Shown here: positions 26,554 through 40,012 of the stretch, piece after piece
Numbering within the stretch: position 1 is the first letter of the stretch
How the letters are laid out: each line of letters opens with the position of its first letter
Assembly (NCBI GenBank): GCA_003344405.1
Contig: NOWV01000321.1
Coordinates: forward strand, 1 to 48,765
Direction of reading: 5' to 3'
Origin: Trichoplax sp. H2
Lineage: Eukaryota > Placozoa > Uniplacotomia > Trichoplacea
Length of the DNA stretch: 48,765 bases
Position numbers and translations under genes: made by a program
The notes under the pieces: model-generated
Told to the model about the DNA's origin: nothing
The model's input: the letters and a program-made list of their open reading frames with translations, nothing else
Databases searched by the model: none

Positions 26554-26716
26554 GAATAAATAATATGAAAAGGTGTTGACTTGAGTTTTACGTACCTAAG
26601 CATAATATTATCAATGCTTAGACAAAATTGCGATTTTTATTCTAAATAATACGTTTATACAATGTGCCCTATCAATTCCTATATTGATCTAATTTAGCAG
26701 CTCATAGAAATGGTTA

Positions 26717-27525
26717 CTAGCTCTTAAAGATCATGAAAGATAGAATGCAATATGATATAAGGTGGCGTCCTAGCACAATGGCCCGACTTGTATATCCAGT
26801 ACTTGTTATCAAATGATTACAAGCTACTGTAACTTCTTTTTCAATAAAATCAGTCTTTATTAGCTTCTGTACTATATTTACGAGTTCAAAAGCATATTGA
26901 GAGAAAGGTAGAACAGTTACTCTATTCAAATATCTTAATTAAGCTTGTAGCTTTTACTAATGAAAGATGCGGTGTTATGCAAATGAACAAAACATCTTAA
27001 GATATGGTAGATAAATTGCTAAATCAGTTAGCTTAAGCTGTAGAAGGCCTCGATTAGACAAGATATCATAGAGGATAGTATATTGTCTGTTTTCAGAACG
27101 AATTACCTTTAAGTATTCAATACAATTTTACTTATCTATTGTAAGTAACAGTGTGATAGAGAATATCTTCAAGAATTACGTCTTAGCAAAATCTTGTTGA
27201 ACGTATTATATATAAGCGTACTGTAAATCTTTCTACTGTTCTATATTACTTGCGTCTGCCGTTCGATTATACTGTAACTATGGATAAATTATCAAATGCC
27301 TTATAGAACTAGCGTAAAGTTGTAATATTTAGGAGACTAGAATTTGTAGACTATACCTAAGTTTTAAGAATATTATGCCAATAACTGATTCTATCTCGCG
27401 CAGGTACGCTAGGCAGAATCGCTGGATGAATTTTGCTATCAGTCTTATATCAACGTAAGAATTTTTCCTGTCATAATGTATCGCATTTGGAAAGCAATGT
27501 AAAAATAAGATAGAAATTGAATATA
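26717..27525 (-). CDS. Gene F: partial or decaying member of the helical family
   Basis: The best part is a family-type exon 2 at 27525-27338. It follows the acceptor cttttggctag with two spare bases (phase 1), encodes a signal-peptide-like stretch (SISILFLHCFPNA) and then an amphipathic helix (VDIRLIAKFIQRFCLAYL), and can end in phase 0 at gtctcc. Downstream on the minus strand are two open blocks. One, at about 27110-26975, contains QYTILYDIL, like the PFTIL/PFSIL entry of exon 3. The other, ending in a stop at 26717, contains YAFELVNIVQKLIK, like the last helix of gene C. They can be joined only through phase-2 sites, unlike the paralogues, and no first exon or short exon 4 was found. It may be a pseudogene or a gene with changed splice phases. 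Exon 2 is moderate, the rest weak. Confidence 0.35.
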
Positions 27526-27788
27526 CTAGCCAAAAGATAACCTACTTTTAAATGTATCCTTCATATCGTTGAAGTAAGTGGAGAAGATTTAAATCAATTT
27601 GACGGAGCTTGAACAAATGTATTTTTGTAGAATGAAATTCTCGATCGGCTTTAACTTCAAAGCATAAAATGTACTTTATAGAATTGTAAAAAGTTTTTCC
27701 TAAAGATAGCTGATTGATCTAATATTCTATTTGATATAGAAAAGGAACTGAAATGATGAAATGCGGAACGCAATCATCCTTTTATGCG

Positions 27789-28452
27789 CTAGCGAAATGA
27801 GAAGATGTGCGTAGGATTGCATAAAGGAACCGGAAGAATTGCTACAGTATCGTACTCATCCGCATAGCAGTTGAGAGAAACAAAAAGAATATTCGATAAG
27901 TGTAAAGCAGCATTATTGTAACAACCAATAATAGAATAGATAATTAAATTACTGTAGATAGGTTTTAGATCTGCATCAAGTAAAAAAGAAAAGGATATCA
28001 TATTAAATCTTATAGAAAATAAGTTATCTTTCTATTCAAATAACAACTTATAGGACTGCTTAAAACATGCTTTGTTAACGCAAAATAAACATAATCACTA
28101 TGACACAGTGAGCATATTGATTTTCTTCAATAGCACTCTCATTTTTTCCACTCTCTCTCTCTGTAAAACATTGTCATCGATATAATAGATTAGTTATGTC
28201 CTCATTGGATAATATCTTACATTGACGATTATCTTTATTGAATTAGTCCAATATTGCTTAATTAACTGGTTATCCAGACTAATCTGATCAAATAATAGGA
28301 CTCCATCCAAATTATCAGGATCAACTTTCGTCTTAAAATTACGTATGTTACGCCAGAATTATTTATAATTTGACTGTAATGGTGCAATATTTTTTCCTAG
28401 GTAATTGATTCAATAAATAAATGTCAAGGGAATTGTTCCATTCCGTATATAT
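27789..28452 (-). CDS. Gene E: helical cytokine-like protein, 5' end unresolved
   Basis: Three consecutive phase-0 exons on the minus strand fit the family: 28331-28221 (37 codons, donor gtaaga), 28160-28107 (18 codons, after the acceptor gttttacag, donor gtgtca) and 28031-27789 (80 codons and TAG). They correspond to exons 3, 4 and 5 of genes A, C and D. The 18-codon charged helix is the hallmark short exon 4. The last exon contains IYSNLIIYSI, comparable to the final helix of gene D (YYNLVDYDSNL). A 26-codon open exon at 28452-28375 with NNSLDIYLLNQL may carry the first helix. Its end (gtcaaa) is a weak donor, and I found no convincing signal-peptide exon. The 5' part may be split by an extra intron or lost. 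An in-frame CT/AG microsatellite encodes the start of exon 4. Confidence 0.48.
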
Positions 28453-31400
28453 CTATTGAATTATGCCATCTATGATCGTATCTTAAAATGAAAGCGGCTG
28501 TTTCTTTTTGTTTTGAGTCGCATTTACAAAATAGTTTAATTTAGTTATGACGTCAAATTAAATCATATGCATTAGTTTCACAGTGCGCGGCTCATGAACT
28601 TTTCCTTGATTAGTTAATTTGATAACGCATTATCTGGATTTTACATTAACAATGCTATTCAGTCCATATCAGCGATTGTTTAAATTACGGGAAGAATTAG
28701 ATAGGGAAACAATTTAAATGTCAATACTACGTGAGAATTGTTCATAATAATCAGCGGCTTGTAATACACCCAAGTATATTACATGCAGCCATAATATAAT
28801 TCTATTAGAGCGGAAAGAAAACTCTTCTTATGGTATACATCTTACTCATTGAAGCTGATGATTCAGTTCTGCTAAGTAGATTCAAATCGTTGATTTTTTT
28901 CTAAATCATTTAATTTTTCTTTATCTATTTGATTACGACAGTAACTTCTCAGGTCAACATTGGTAAAAGCGCTTTTGCTATTAAAATCTTACTACTACCG
29001 ATAAGTTAGCAATAAACTAATAGTAGCTGTTTCTACTGCTAATTTGGGAACATTCCAGCTGAAAAATTTTAAAGCGGTTAAAACGAATCAATGCTGTCCA
29101 TAATAATTTAAATGTTATGCTATTCTAAAGGTATAATAAGTTTTCTATTTATGCAAACCAATTAACTTGTTTATGAATTTAGAATTACCCATCGGAAGTA
29201 ATAAAGGAAAGTAGAATGTTATCTTTCAATTTTAAACAGTTTAGTATATGAATTAGTAGCCATCGTCATCAGGAACTGAATTTATCCCACTTTATAACCG
29301 TAATTCGTGCAAGTTTAGTCCAGTTCTAGTGTATGCGTATGTTTCTCTAATTAGATCTTATTATCATTGCTACATCGGTATTGATTATTAGCGAGGCATG
29401 CTAAATTGTCAATTATTGACTATAGTGCTCCGTATCGGGTTTATTAATATATTATTATTAAATGAAAATTGAAATTTGTTTACAAATGGTAAAAATAGTT
29501 GGTGAATAAGGTTTGCTGGTCATGTACTGAATGTATTTATAATTACTTTTTGCCTGACAGATGTACTTTTTTCGATGTTTGTATAAGTTTATGATAATAC
29601 ATATATATAAACTGTACGAACGCGTAATCTAAAAGCCAGACACTGACCTATCATGTGTATGTGACCATTGTAACAATTGTTTGAACTTTGATTTCTAATC
29701 TGTACTCATGTTTTATTAACAAAATTCAAAATATTTATACATTACCTACCTAATGTTTTAGCGAATATAATCGAATTGATTTAAATTAAAAAGTTAGTCA
29801 CTATCAAAGCGTTAATTTTGCTCTTAAAATGTATTGCTAAATGCTAATGTAGCCGTTTTAGATAATGTAACTTTCTCGTGTAAGTCAATATTCAGATCTA
29901 AGGGGTATAGATACCTTTTAGCTAATAATATATCTTGCGTCAGCTTTAATTATCTGCCCACTAGCACTTAGGTAGTGTCTTACATACTACCTATCAGTAT
30001 GAAACATTTTGTAACTACGAATAAGAATTTTTTTAAAGAAGCATTTAAATTAATCCAGTTTTCGTGCCATTTAGTAGGAAACAGAAAATTATAGAATTTC
30101 ATCAAATATGTTCGGTTAATATCTTCAGCTATAAAGAAAATAGCCTATAATTCTATATATAGCAGGCGAAGAAAATATTCAATCTGAATTCATTTTCATA
30201 CTCATTCAAACAATGATAAAATACGACACATCGTACTGCTTATTTCAATATGATCTTTCAGCTTTGGCAGCTCTATTTTAGAGAGATTCTCAGTTTCAGC
30301 CGCGGTTGAAACGGTTAAATCTCTCCTACTGATTTCGCTAAATAAAATAGTAATTATATAATTTCATTTATACTCGATCAAGAATTTTCGATTACGCAAT
30401 AACCGAAATAGTTTACTATAAGACAATCCCTCAGATATTTCCTACAAGCAGCACATAATATTCGACAACAATGCTTATCGCAAGTAAAGCGAATTGTTAT
30501 GCCAGAAATGGTAGCAACGTCATTAAGTTCATTTATTTGTCTACAATAGCATTCTTTGAAACTGTTTTTTGTAAATTAGCTATTTATTTAAGTCATATAT
30601 GTTAAGAAGTAAATGAGCGAACGTTATTTTCACAGCCGTAAATTAATTATCATCCCATTACACAATTTGATCATATTACTAATATCAAAGATATATAAGT
30701 ACGCAACGCTATTTTAAATCCAACATCAACAATTATTTAAAAAAATCTATCGCACTTAACTTTATACATTACATTAACTGGATTAGCATCACGCATTTTA
30801 GCATTCGCCGATTGTAATTTAAATAAGTACTGTATATCTTCAGTAAATTTAATTTTCAATACTTAAATTATTTAAAGTGAAGTTTATTTTAGCTACACTA
30901 GATAAACTGGTGGGCACGTGACTACTCGTATATATCTCTATTCTATACAAAGCTTCGAATACAATCCAGGGCGACAATATAAGTTTACTATAATGCATTG
31001 ATTAGTAAAAAAATTTATTATCATCTTTACTCTCAACAGCAATAGTAACCGTAATGTTGGCGACACACCCCGTATTTAAAATTTTCACCCATTTATGCAA
31101 AATATCATTCTATCTATTCTGCTTTCATTCATTATTCAGCGATATTCTGTGCCATCCTCTTACCAGTGAAATTTATGCTGTGTATTAGACCGAAGTAATT
31201 TCCAACTTGTATTTCAGAAAAGGTAGATATTTCAAATATCTAAATATAAAGATATATTAGGAAGATATGGCGTAAAATTTATTAATAACAGAATGTAAAA
31301 GGTATGCAAAAGTATCAGATTACTGTTACATGTTGCATTATTTTCAAGCAGGCTATAGGATAAATATGGTAATTTACGAGGCAGTCTGGCAATATATTTA

Positions 31401-34400
31401 CACTAAAGGTAATACTGATTAAAAGTGTGGATAGCATGATTTTATAAACTCTTTAGTTTAAAATACGATACTGGAATGATTCATCTGTTTAAATTTGGCA
31501 ATTTGAAAGTTTTATTTTATGTACAGTTGCTAAGAAGTTCAAGCTGGTTGGAAAGCTGTATAAAATCAGGAAACAAAGATCTAGAAATTTATTCTTGACT
31601 TAGTGCTAATGGCTCGTTGTACATCAGCATGTAAATATAAACTTGCTATGTTCAGGATCGGTTCTGAATACTAAGTATACAATCTAACTGTTATTGAAAC
31701 TTGTTACCTTAGAAATTGATTTTCTTCTGCACTAAAATATGATAATGGTTAAAATTGCTTTTTTGTTAAATATGACGTAAATTTTTCATTCAAATTAAAT
31801 TTTCTTCTCTACTAAACAATGATGGTTGAAATCTGTCTTTTTATTTAATATTTCGTAAATTTTCATTATCATACGGTTTAATAGCATCATTAGTTCTGCA
31901 GTTCTTTTACTTAAGCTTAAATGCAGTTCCACTCAAGTAAATCGTTACAGGTAGTTAGGGCTAGGGTTAGGTAGTGGAATACTTGTAGGCTAATAAGTAA
32001 CGAAATAAATCTACTTACCACCTGATAGCAATAATATTATGATTATGTCAGGGAAATAAAAATATCTATAGCTATATCCTCATCAATAATGTCATCAAAT
32101 TAGTTCATTTGCATCATTTGAAATAAATGGACGGTTACCCGTTTTATTCTTTGTGCACTATCAATGATTTAAAAATGCAGAATCGGATAGACCACAATTT
32201 GATATTTATACACAAGCGTCTTTAATACTGTTATTATCTAAATATAAACAAGGAATTTTGGCCAAGCTGCAAGATTTTTTTAAGTTAGGTATTACAGTAA
32301 AGTATATATATCATGAGTATATTAAAATAATGATGAAATTTACGTAGTTGTTATTGGCTATTCTATTCTACTTATATAACGTTCATGGAGAGAATTAGCC
32401 ATGAATATTCTACAATTCTACCATTTGATGAGTGATTACGAAACATCATAATTACCTAACCATAAAAGCTCTCAGCCTAATTTTCTCATATTTTTTAATT
32501 AGTTGGTTGCAGGAGACGTTAATGCGTTGTTAAGACATTTCTAAGGGATAAATTATACAGTTTTGTGTTACTTTCAGTATTAAATATGACTACTAACTCA
32601 AAATTCCAAGATACTGAATTCAATCACTATTTTACAACATTTAATCTCATATAATTATCAGTCAACTATAATTTTAGAATAGTTTACTGAAGCAAAATTG
32701 GGGGTTTCTCATTGTATATATAAAACTGTAATACTTAAAATACTGTACACTGCGTACTGTACAGGATTATCCACCCGTCTTAACTTTTTTATTTATAACC
32801 TGATTACCTTACCATTATCTACGATTTACCAACATCTAAACTCCTGGTAATAGTAATTCGCATAAAAGCCAAAATTCACTACAGAATATCACTTTTAAGA
32901 TTTAAGTGATTAGCAAATTTCTCTATAGCGGGTAACTAGTTTCAATTACTATTTTAGTAATTTTTATATATAACAAAATTTAGTGTAGAATTCACTTAGC
33001 AATCTAAATCCTTGATATTTTTCCTTTAGTATGCTGATCACGTTTGTATATTTTAAAGATAGATATTGGTTGTTGATTTATTTATCTGTTTATTTAGTAA
33101 GTAAAGTTAAGAAAGTATAATTGGTTTAGATTAGCCCATTATCATAAATCATACCGGAACCTATTCAGCAATACAACAAATAATTCATTAATATTGCCGC
33201 TGAAATAAATTTATCTCCTTCGCTAGTATTATTGTAATCGTCGCAAACTAAATATCGTATTAGCTAACTATATATAGTGTCACTAAATATCATAGCTGAA
33301 CAAAGATCAAAACAGTAGTATTAAGTTATTCTGATGGCTTATATTTGTTAACAGTCTCATTCTTTCTTATTTATCGATTTAATATGATTATACAACACAA
33401 TAATCCTATTGATGCTGTTGTCTAGTAATCAAGTATTAATGTCGTACTGTTCATCCGTTTTCTTTCTTAAAGTCGTTATTCCAGACAATATAATGTCTAT
33501 GTTATTAACATTTTAATAAAAAGATTATTTACGGTAATATTAAATGTTCAGTTGTTATTACGTTGAATAGATCATCGGTGATGCACAGTTGACAATTTTA
33601 GATTGCTTAAATGCATCATTTGATCACATTATTGATAGGGTGAAGCCATGTAAGAAAATACAAATATAATTATTAGTCTCTAGTCTTAAGACAGCAGATG
33701 AAGGCTTTCTTTTTTAAAACAGCTGCTTATCTATTTAATATTATTACCATGAAATTTCGAAATTTAATTTTGTTTTATTAAAGGAAATATTCTAAAATTC
33801 TCCTACGCTTATTTAATTTTATTATAGCTGTACATGATGGTTCGTTTTATATAATCAGCAATAGATAGGTAATGATTCCATACACTTACTTCAGCGCAAT
33901 CATAATACTGGATTAACGAATTAAAGTGGTAAAACGCTGCAAGAATATAAATTTGGCTATTTATGTAATCAAAACTGCATAGTCTATTTTAGATACTGCA
34001 ATTGGTGAAGTTGCTGAGCTATAACCAATATAGTTTACAAGAATAAGCGCAATATCTCCAATACGGGTCCTATTGATTAGATATATATATATAGATAAAT
34101 ATAATCATGTATTTCTGCACTTCTATAAGAGAGATATAATACAGTACCGGTACTATACCAAGAAGATGTTGATTTTTATTTGTCATGCTATAACACGCTA
34201 TTGGTGTGTTCGAAAGTAACATAAAAATGATTATATTAGTCTAAGCAATATCTGAAAGATAGAATTTGAACTTGTTTTTATTTGCGATTGACCATTATGC
34301 TTATTCAGTGAAAAATGAATTATCTCGTCTAAATAGCATAGCATACGACACGATAACTGGGATTGATGATAATTTTCTCATATTTTGCATGCAGTCAATT

Positions 34401-37400
34401 ATACAGCTTATGAATGAAAAATATACCTGTAATTAACTAGAGTAACTAATTCATTCATAATACTATATATAGTATTTCATTTTGGTATTACACGTATAGA
34501 AAAGAATATTTACTTCACAACGCAAATATCTCTAAAAAATTAACCAATTTTCAGAGTTCTAAGTAGCTGGTAAAATAAATGACTGGCAAGTATTTCTATT
34601 AATGCATCATATTTATCGTAATTTTTTATTTATTTTGCGACTGGTTTTCATTATATTCATACAGAACAATTGGCCAATCGGATAAATCCATTCTATTATA
34701 CGCAAGACGTAATACATATTAGTGAAATGTTTTCTTTAAGACTAAATTTATTTTTAATGGTGAAATAATGAACAAATACGAATTTTGCTTCAAACTGAGT
34801 TAATATACGCGTATACATACTTATATTAGAAGTTCAGAGAGAAGAAATGACCTTATAAAGTTGGCGAATTAATATAATATTCTTTAATCAGTAGTTAGCC
34901 AATCTATCCTGCTATCATTGCACCTAATAGCTACTGCTGTCGCTTTGCTTGGTCATTAATCAGTAGATACCACCTAACTTCATCAATAAAAGGATTTATT
35001 TCTAACGATAGATATTTCTTTAGCTAGTTACGACTGATTATCTGTGGATTAATGGCAAAATTAGATATTATAGTCGGCAGAATTAATGTCTAACACTTAA
35101 TCTAAGCGGTAAAATTACACCCTTTATCAATGAATTCTATACTCTCATACCCATTTAAAGCATAAAAAGGTATCTTAGATTTGGCTACGACAGGGTTACA
35201 CAACGTTATGTAATGTGTAGAGAGTGTCTCCAGGAAGTATCCTTCCTGTAGATATCAACGATTCCTTTCATGTGTATAAAAGAGAATATATGTTAGGAGA
35301 AACAATCAATTGGTTTAGCACAATTTTCTCTGAAGGGATCATAATATATTTAAAATTTCCGGCTTTAGTGTTTAAGTAAATACGGATGTGGCAACTAGGT
35401 TCATTCTTAAAAGAAACCTTGCGGTTTTCTTCAATTTACATTGGCTTATGATAGTAGTTAATTCTTCAGTTATATGATTGCGAGGTATTTATTTTTGGTC
35501 TTTTGTCTCTACAAGTACGCTGAAGTAGATTAATGCAGGCTTATGATAGCAATTTATGAGTAAAGAATATTTATTTGATTAATAAAACTAATATAACCTC
35601 ATCTTAATTTAAAATAAACTATCTATCTCCGAGGTATTATAAAAACAATTGGCTCAAGGAATAAAAGTAAAGCATCAATTTAGAAGTGACCATCAAAAGC
35701 AGTTTAAATAAAATAATACCATTGTATTATTAATGTATCACTATTGCTTTTCGTTGAAATAACTTTTCAACGCTATGGATTCATTTTTCCACAATTTCAC
35801 TAATTTAGTTTTTTGATGAGGATAATCCGCTACTATTAGTGTTAATAATTAATGTTGCTATGAATAGTATCTAATCTAAACATGATGAAATACCAAATGT
35901 TTAATGAATCCTGGAGATATGGTTAATTTTGGTTAAGAAGGTATATTCCTAGTTGGATCAGTGGTCAATCTTTTATTTAAAATTAAAAGGAACAAAAAGA
36001 AATTTTCTTTCAACTTTAAGCTGGCATCATCACCAGTGGTAATAGTGGTCTACTTGAAATTAACATAGTGACTTATATTCAACTCGACACGAATACATGT
36101 AAAATATTAATCGATTTAAGTTATTACTTTAAACTAATCTATTAATTTTGCGCAAGCATTCAATATGATAAAAGCATACATTTGGGTCAGATTACTACTT
36201 AGTGCGGCTTTATATTTCTAGTAGCTTCAGTTACCTTTAAATTTCTACATTTTAGTCCATGATATACGACAATTGATATCGTATTTCTTTTTCGAATGCT
36301 ATACTTCGTACTATTGGAATAAAAATAACTATTTCCAGCCGCTAAATTCTGGTATATGATAGTTATAATTTTATGAAGCAGAAATTATCAAGATGTTGTA
36401 ATATTTCTAGCAATTTGAAATTCTCATCAATTCATATTAAATCAATTTTCCAGGTACACCTTTACCGAGAAGAATTAATTAATAGCCTTTATAATAACGA
36501 AAACAATGATTATATCACTACTCGTAATGCTATAATTTGGAATTAGATTATATCTTTGATTCTTTGATAATTTCTCCCTTTTTCATTTAGTAATTATATT
36601 AACAATTCTGTACGTACACAATGAATACTTTTGACGCAGAATTTTTTAACAACTTTTGGTACTAAGAGTGCATGAAACTAATTTATTCCTGAATAGCATT
36701 AAATATTTGTCAAGAGTTTGTTTTAAGCTAGGCGGAGCATCGATAGTAATAGGACAGCACTTGCGCAGTCAACTGAGCCTTATAGAGGTGAAAAATATTT
36801 ATAGCAAAATTTCATGGATTACAATAATATTATCTGTTGGACCTTAATTATTAAATGAAATATAACACTGGTAATTATCTTTCATTGCTAACGATCACTG
36901 CATTGTTAGCTATTCCTATCTAATTTCACAATTTTAAGCTGTTCAACTTTGCTTCAGGTTTTATTTCATAATACCTCAAAATTAATAAAATAGATTGGGA
37001 AGTAGGTAATCACATGATAAATTCTAACTTAGCTTGATGATAGTATGGTTAATGAAAACCCTTGAAAAGAGGAAGTTCCTTACAACGAAGCATCATTCAA
37101 CGCTTGAATAAACTTCATGATTATTTCACCTGCATGCGGTATCAATTATGTATTAGATTGTCATTATTCCTAATTAATTTTGTCATTTTAATTTCTGAAT
37201 ATCTATTTTAAAGTTTTAATCCTTTTCCTGGCAACTGAAGTACTTAATAATTTTCTATTGCATCCTTATTATTATTTCTTTTCTATTATCAATCAAATTG
37301 GTAGATAGCTACCAATTTTATTGAAAAGTGCGTGAGTGTATTATTACTTAAGTGATGATAGGCGTGGAGAATCTATCTGTAGTCAAAGTGACCATTCGCC

Positions 37401-38024
37401 TCTGGAATAAAGACTTAGAGTGAATCTTCCATGTGATTTGTGCAAACGTATCAAATTTATATTATAATGCTAATATTCTTAGTGTTATAGCAATCATTTA
37501 CAACAGTATCATATTGCTGGTGAAAATTTTTTGATATATTTTTTAATGAGATTATATGAATACTTGAGTTAGGAAATAATTTTGAAATAGTTGATAGCTA
37601 TTAACTCACATGTAAAACGCCAATTGATCTTAACTAAGATATAAATTTTAGAGAAAACTATTCTAAATTTAATTGAATTATTATTTGCAATGAATGAAAA
37701 TTTAAACCATATCCTATAGTCCTTCCTTTACTGGAATAAATTACAATTTTAATTGCATATGCTTTATTATTTAAACTGAATAGATTAATTGGTACACCAT
37801 ATGTTATTCGAATGCTACTACAAAAGCAAGTAAAGAATGCATAAAATATTTTCCGGTCAGTCGTTATGTCTGTAATTAAAGTTAATTGCATTTAGTACTT
37901 ATAATTTTATCCTAATGTTCTTTAAAAAAATTCACTCCACACACAGACAATTAGCAAATCAAAATAAAAGTTCAAGGAGGGCAAAATATTTACCAATTAG
38001 CTAGATAATCGGCCAATAAATTTC
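28453..38024. other. Long mostly empty region upstream of gene D
   Basis: Besides the 30.2-kb block there are isolated open frames (minus near 28845-28990 with DLRSYCRNQIDKEKLNDLE; minus about 30820-30990; plus 36656-36847 ending at gtgaaa; minus 37658-37891) that may be decayed exons or chance. A small patch at 32730-32780 shares ATTATCCACCCGTC and TACTGTAC words with 47.48 kb. Confidence 0.3.
30202..30337 (-). other. Unassigned open block, helical
   Basis: After the acceptor tattttatttag a 44-codon open frame runs to TGA. It is relatively GC-rich and predicts a charged amphipathic helix (ENLSKIELPKLKDHIEIS). The entry phase (2) does not fit the helical family and no partner exon was proven. 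It may be a terminal exon of an unrecognised gene or chance. Confidence 0.18.
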
Positions 38025-38033
38025 TATATAAAG
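38025..38033 (+). promoter_or_regulatory. TATA box of gene D
   Basis: TATATAAAG lies 78 bases before the ATG of gene D, which would put transcription start near 38055 and leave a short 5' leader. It supports the choice of the 13-nt first exon. Confidence 0.55.
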
Positions 38034-38110
38034 GTTAACGAGGTGAGCTACCAAATCATTGTGACTTAGCCGTACTTTTGTTAACTTGAACTCAACACTA
38101 TTGGAATAAA

Positions 38111-39997
38111 ATGCCAGCCAAAGGTTTGTTTGTACTTTATCATTTGATACATTAACACGTCGTAAATTGTAAGTCGCCAAAGACCAGCTCAGCGTTACTA
38201 CTGCTTATTCGCCCTACGTTAAATTTCAAATTTCAGATCATGCTTAGTATTTTATTTTTCGATCTTAAGAGTTAGACATTTAATCATTGAATAGTCAAAA
38301 GCAGTTTTTGTTGAATATCTAATCTATAAAATAATCTCTTATAGCTAAAACTATCTTAATAATCTGGAATGCAATACTCGTTTGCTTTTGTTGGTATTGC
38401 GGTGCTAAACCTGTTCAACCATCAACGAAAGATGGATCTGTCCTCGACGTCCTCGATATCGTCAATGGCCAACTACGTGACGTCCAAATTATTGTTGGCA
38501 AGTACTTAGCTGAATATCGCAACAGCTTCCCCAAAGACAACGATAACGAATTTGAGGTTACATGTTGCCAAAAAATTACAATCATATCGCATGATGCGCT
38601 GGTGAGTATCCTAAATCCAACTAAATATTCATTTTACTTTATTTTATCTTCGTTTTCATTTAAACAGCACTATCATGATCTGTTCTTCTGATAGATCATG
38701 ATTATTTAGTGGTAATCAATTAAATCTTATAAAATACTATCACTACATTCCAATGATACTTTTAATTGTGAATACACACTCTCTCTCTTACTAATTATCA
38801 TACTATACACGTGCAACCAATTTGTATTTTGGTACTGAATTTTACAATTACCAAATATTGCTCTTTAGTTTTGTCAGATATGATCCGTTAATTATGCCAA
38901 AAACGATGCTATAATCTCTGACAATATTGGCAATAAATTGTGCTGTACTATACATTATTATTTTTTCGCCGTTGTTTCCTCTTTGTCTTAGTACAACTAC
39001 ATAAAATAACCACATAAAATACCATTATTATTTATTGTAAGAGTTTTCGCTAAGGCTATTTGATGACGCCTAATTCCAGAAATTATTGTAATAATTTTGT
39101 ATCTTTGCTCTCTTTAATCTACAGTCTTCACCATGTCTACGATTGAAAAAGCTCGTCAAGAATTTATTAGAATTTTCACGCCCTAATGGAAAATTTCAGC
39201 AGTTTATTATGCAAGGCAAAGTGCAGAATAATACCAAATTATTGTTAAAAATTCAATATTTACTTGACAAGACGAAAATTCTATATGAGAATTTCCTCTA
39301 CCTCGTAAGTCAGCTAAAATTTAAAAATAAACATTTATAACAGATTACTACTGCATGATTGCAATACTACAGCTTACGAAGTTATACCGTAGATTTAAAA
39401 GTATAGTATCATATTAACTTGTAGGATTTGCTATTTCAAAATACTTAGCGTAACTTAACTAAAGACTAACTATTATAATAAAATTTTGCTTATACTTTAC
39501 TTAGTTTAGCTTTGATCGGCGTTCAAATGTGAATAAAATATTTAGAAAGCTAGAAGTAAGTAAAACCGGTATCGTTCATTTTTGCTAATTAATCAATGAT
39601 TGTGTTAAGGAAAGAATTCATTGTCGTCTCTCAGTAAAAACCATAAATGTATTCATTTTAATTGAATCAATCAATATGGTTAAATATCAATGAAAAAATG
39701 CCGCTATTTAAATACTAGCATTTATTAGTATGTCAAGAAAAAAATAAATCAATAACGTTATCGTTCTATATTTTTTCATCATAGACTACACAGCCATCAC
39801 TATCATCAAATAGTAATAATCAACCTAAAGACATAAATACAACGACAGCGCCTTCGATCGAAAATGATCAAAATTTTATGGATGAATGGTATTATAATCT
39901 CGTCGATTATGATAGCAACTTGAACGCCATTTTTATAACATTGTTATTACTACGGGAAAGTGTCGTCACGGAAGGACGATTAGATTGTCGTCGATAG
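38111..39997 (+). CDS. Gene D: secreted helical cytokine-like protein
   Basis: Exons 38111-38123 (13 nt, ATGCCAGCCAAAG), 38345-38601, 39125-39304, 39505-39555 and 39785-39997 (TAG), 237 residues, intron phases 1-0-0-0. Donors are gtttgt, gtgagt, gtaagt and gtaagt. The spliced start gives a textbook signal peptide (core ILIIWNAILVCFCWYCGA). A long helix follows (LDIVNGQLRDVQIIVGKYL), then a CC pair. Exon 3 (60 codons) is helical and rich in Lys and Leu. Exon 4 has 17 codons. Exon 5 begins with a Ser/Thr/Asn-rich linker with an NTT sequon and ends in a helix (WYYNLVDYDSNLNAIFITLL). A TATA box lies about 80 bases before the ATG and AATAAA just after the stop. This is the cleanest gene in the window. 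The cytokine role is inferred from architecture; the protein family itself is not recognised. Confidence 0.8.
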
Positions 39998-40006
39998 AAA
40001 TTCATA

Positions 40007-40012
40007 AATAAA
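40007..40012 (+). terminator. Polyadenylation signal of gene D
   Basis: AATAAA begins 10 bases after the TAG of gene D, followed by T-rich sequence. It implies a very short 3' untranslated region. Confidence 0.5.

Noticed and set aside
31954-31972. TTAGGG-like words (telomere-type)
   Set aside because: Only about two imperfect units; far too short for an interstitial telomere.
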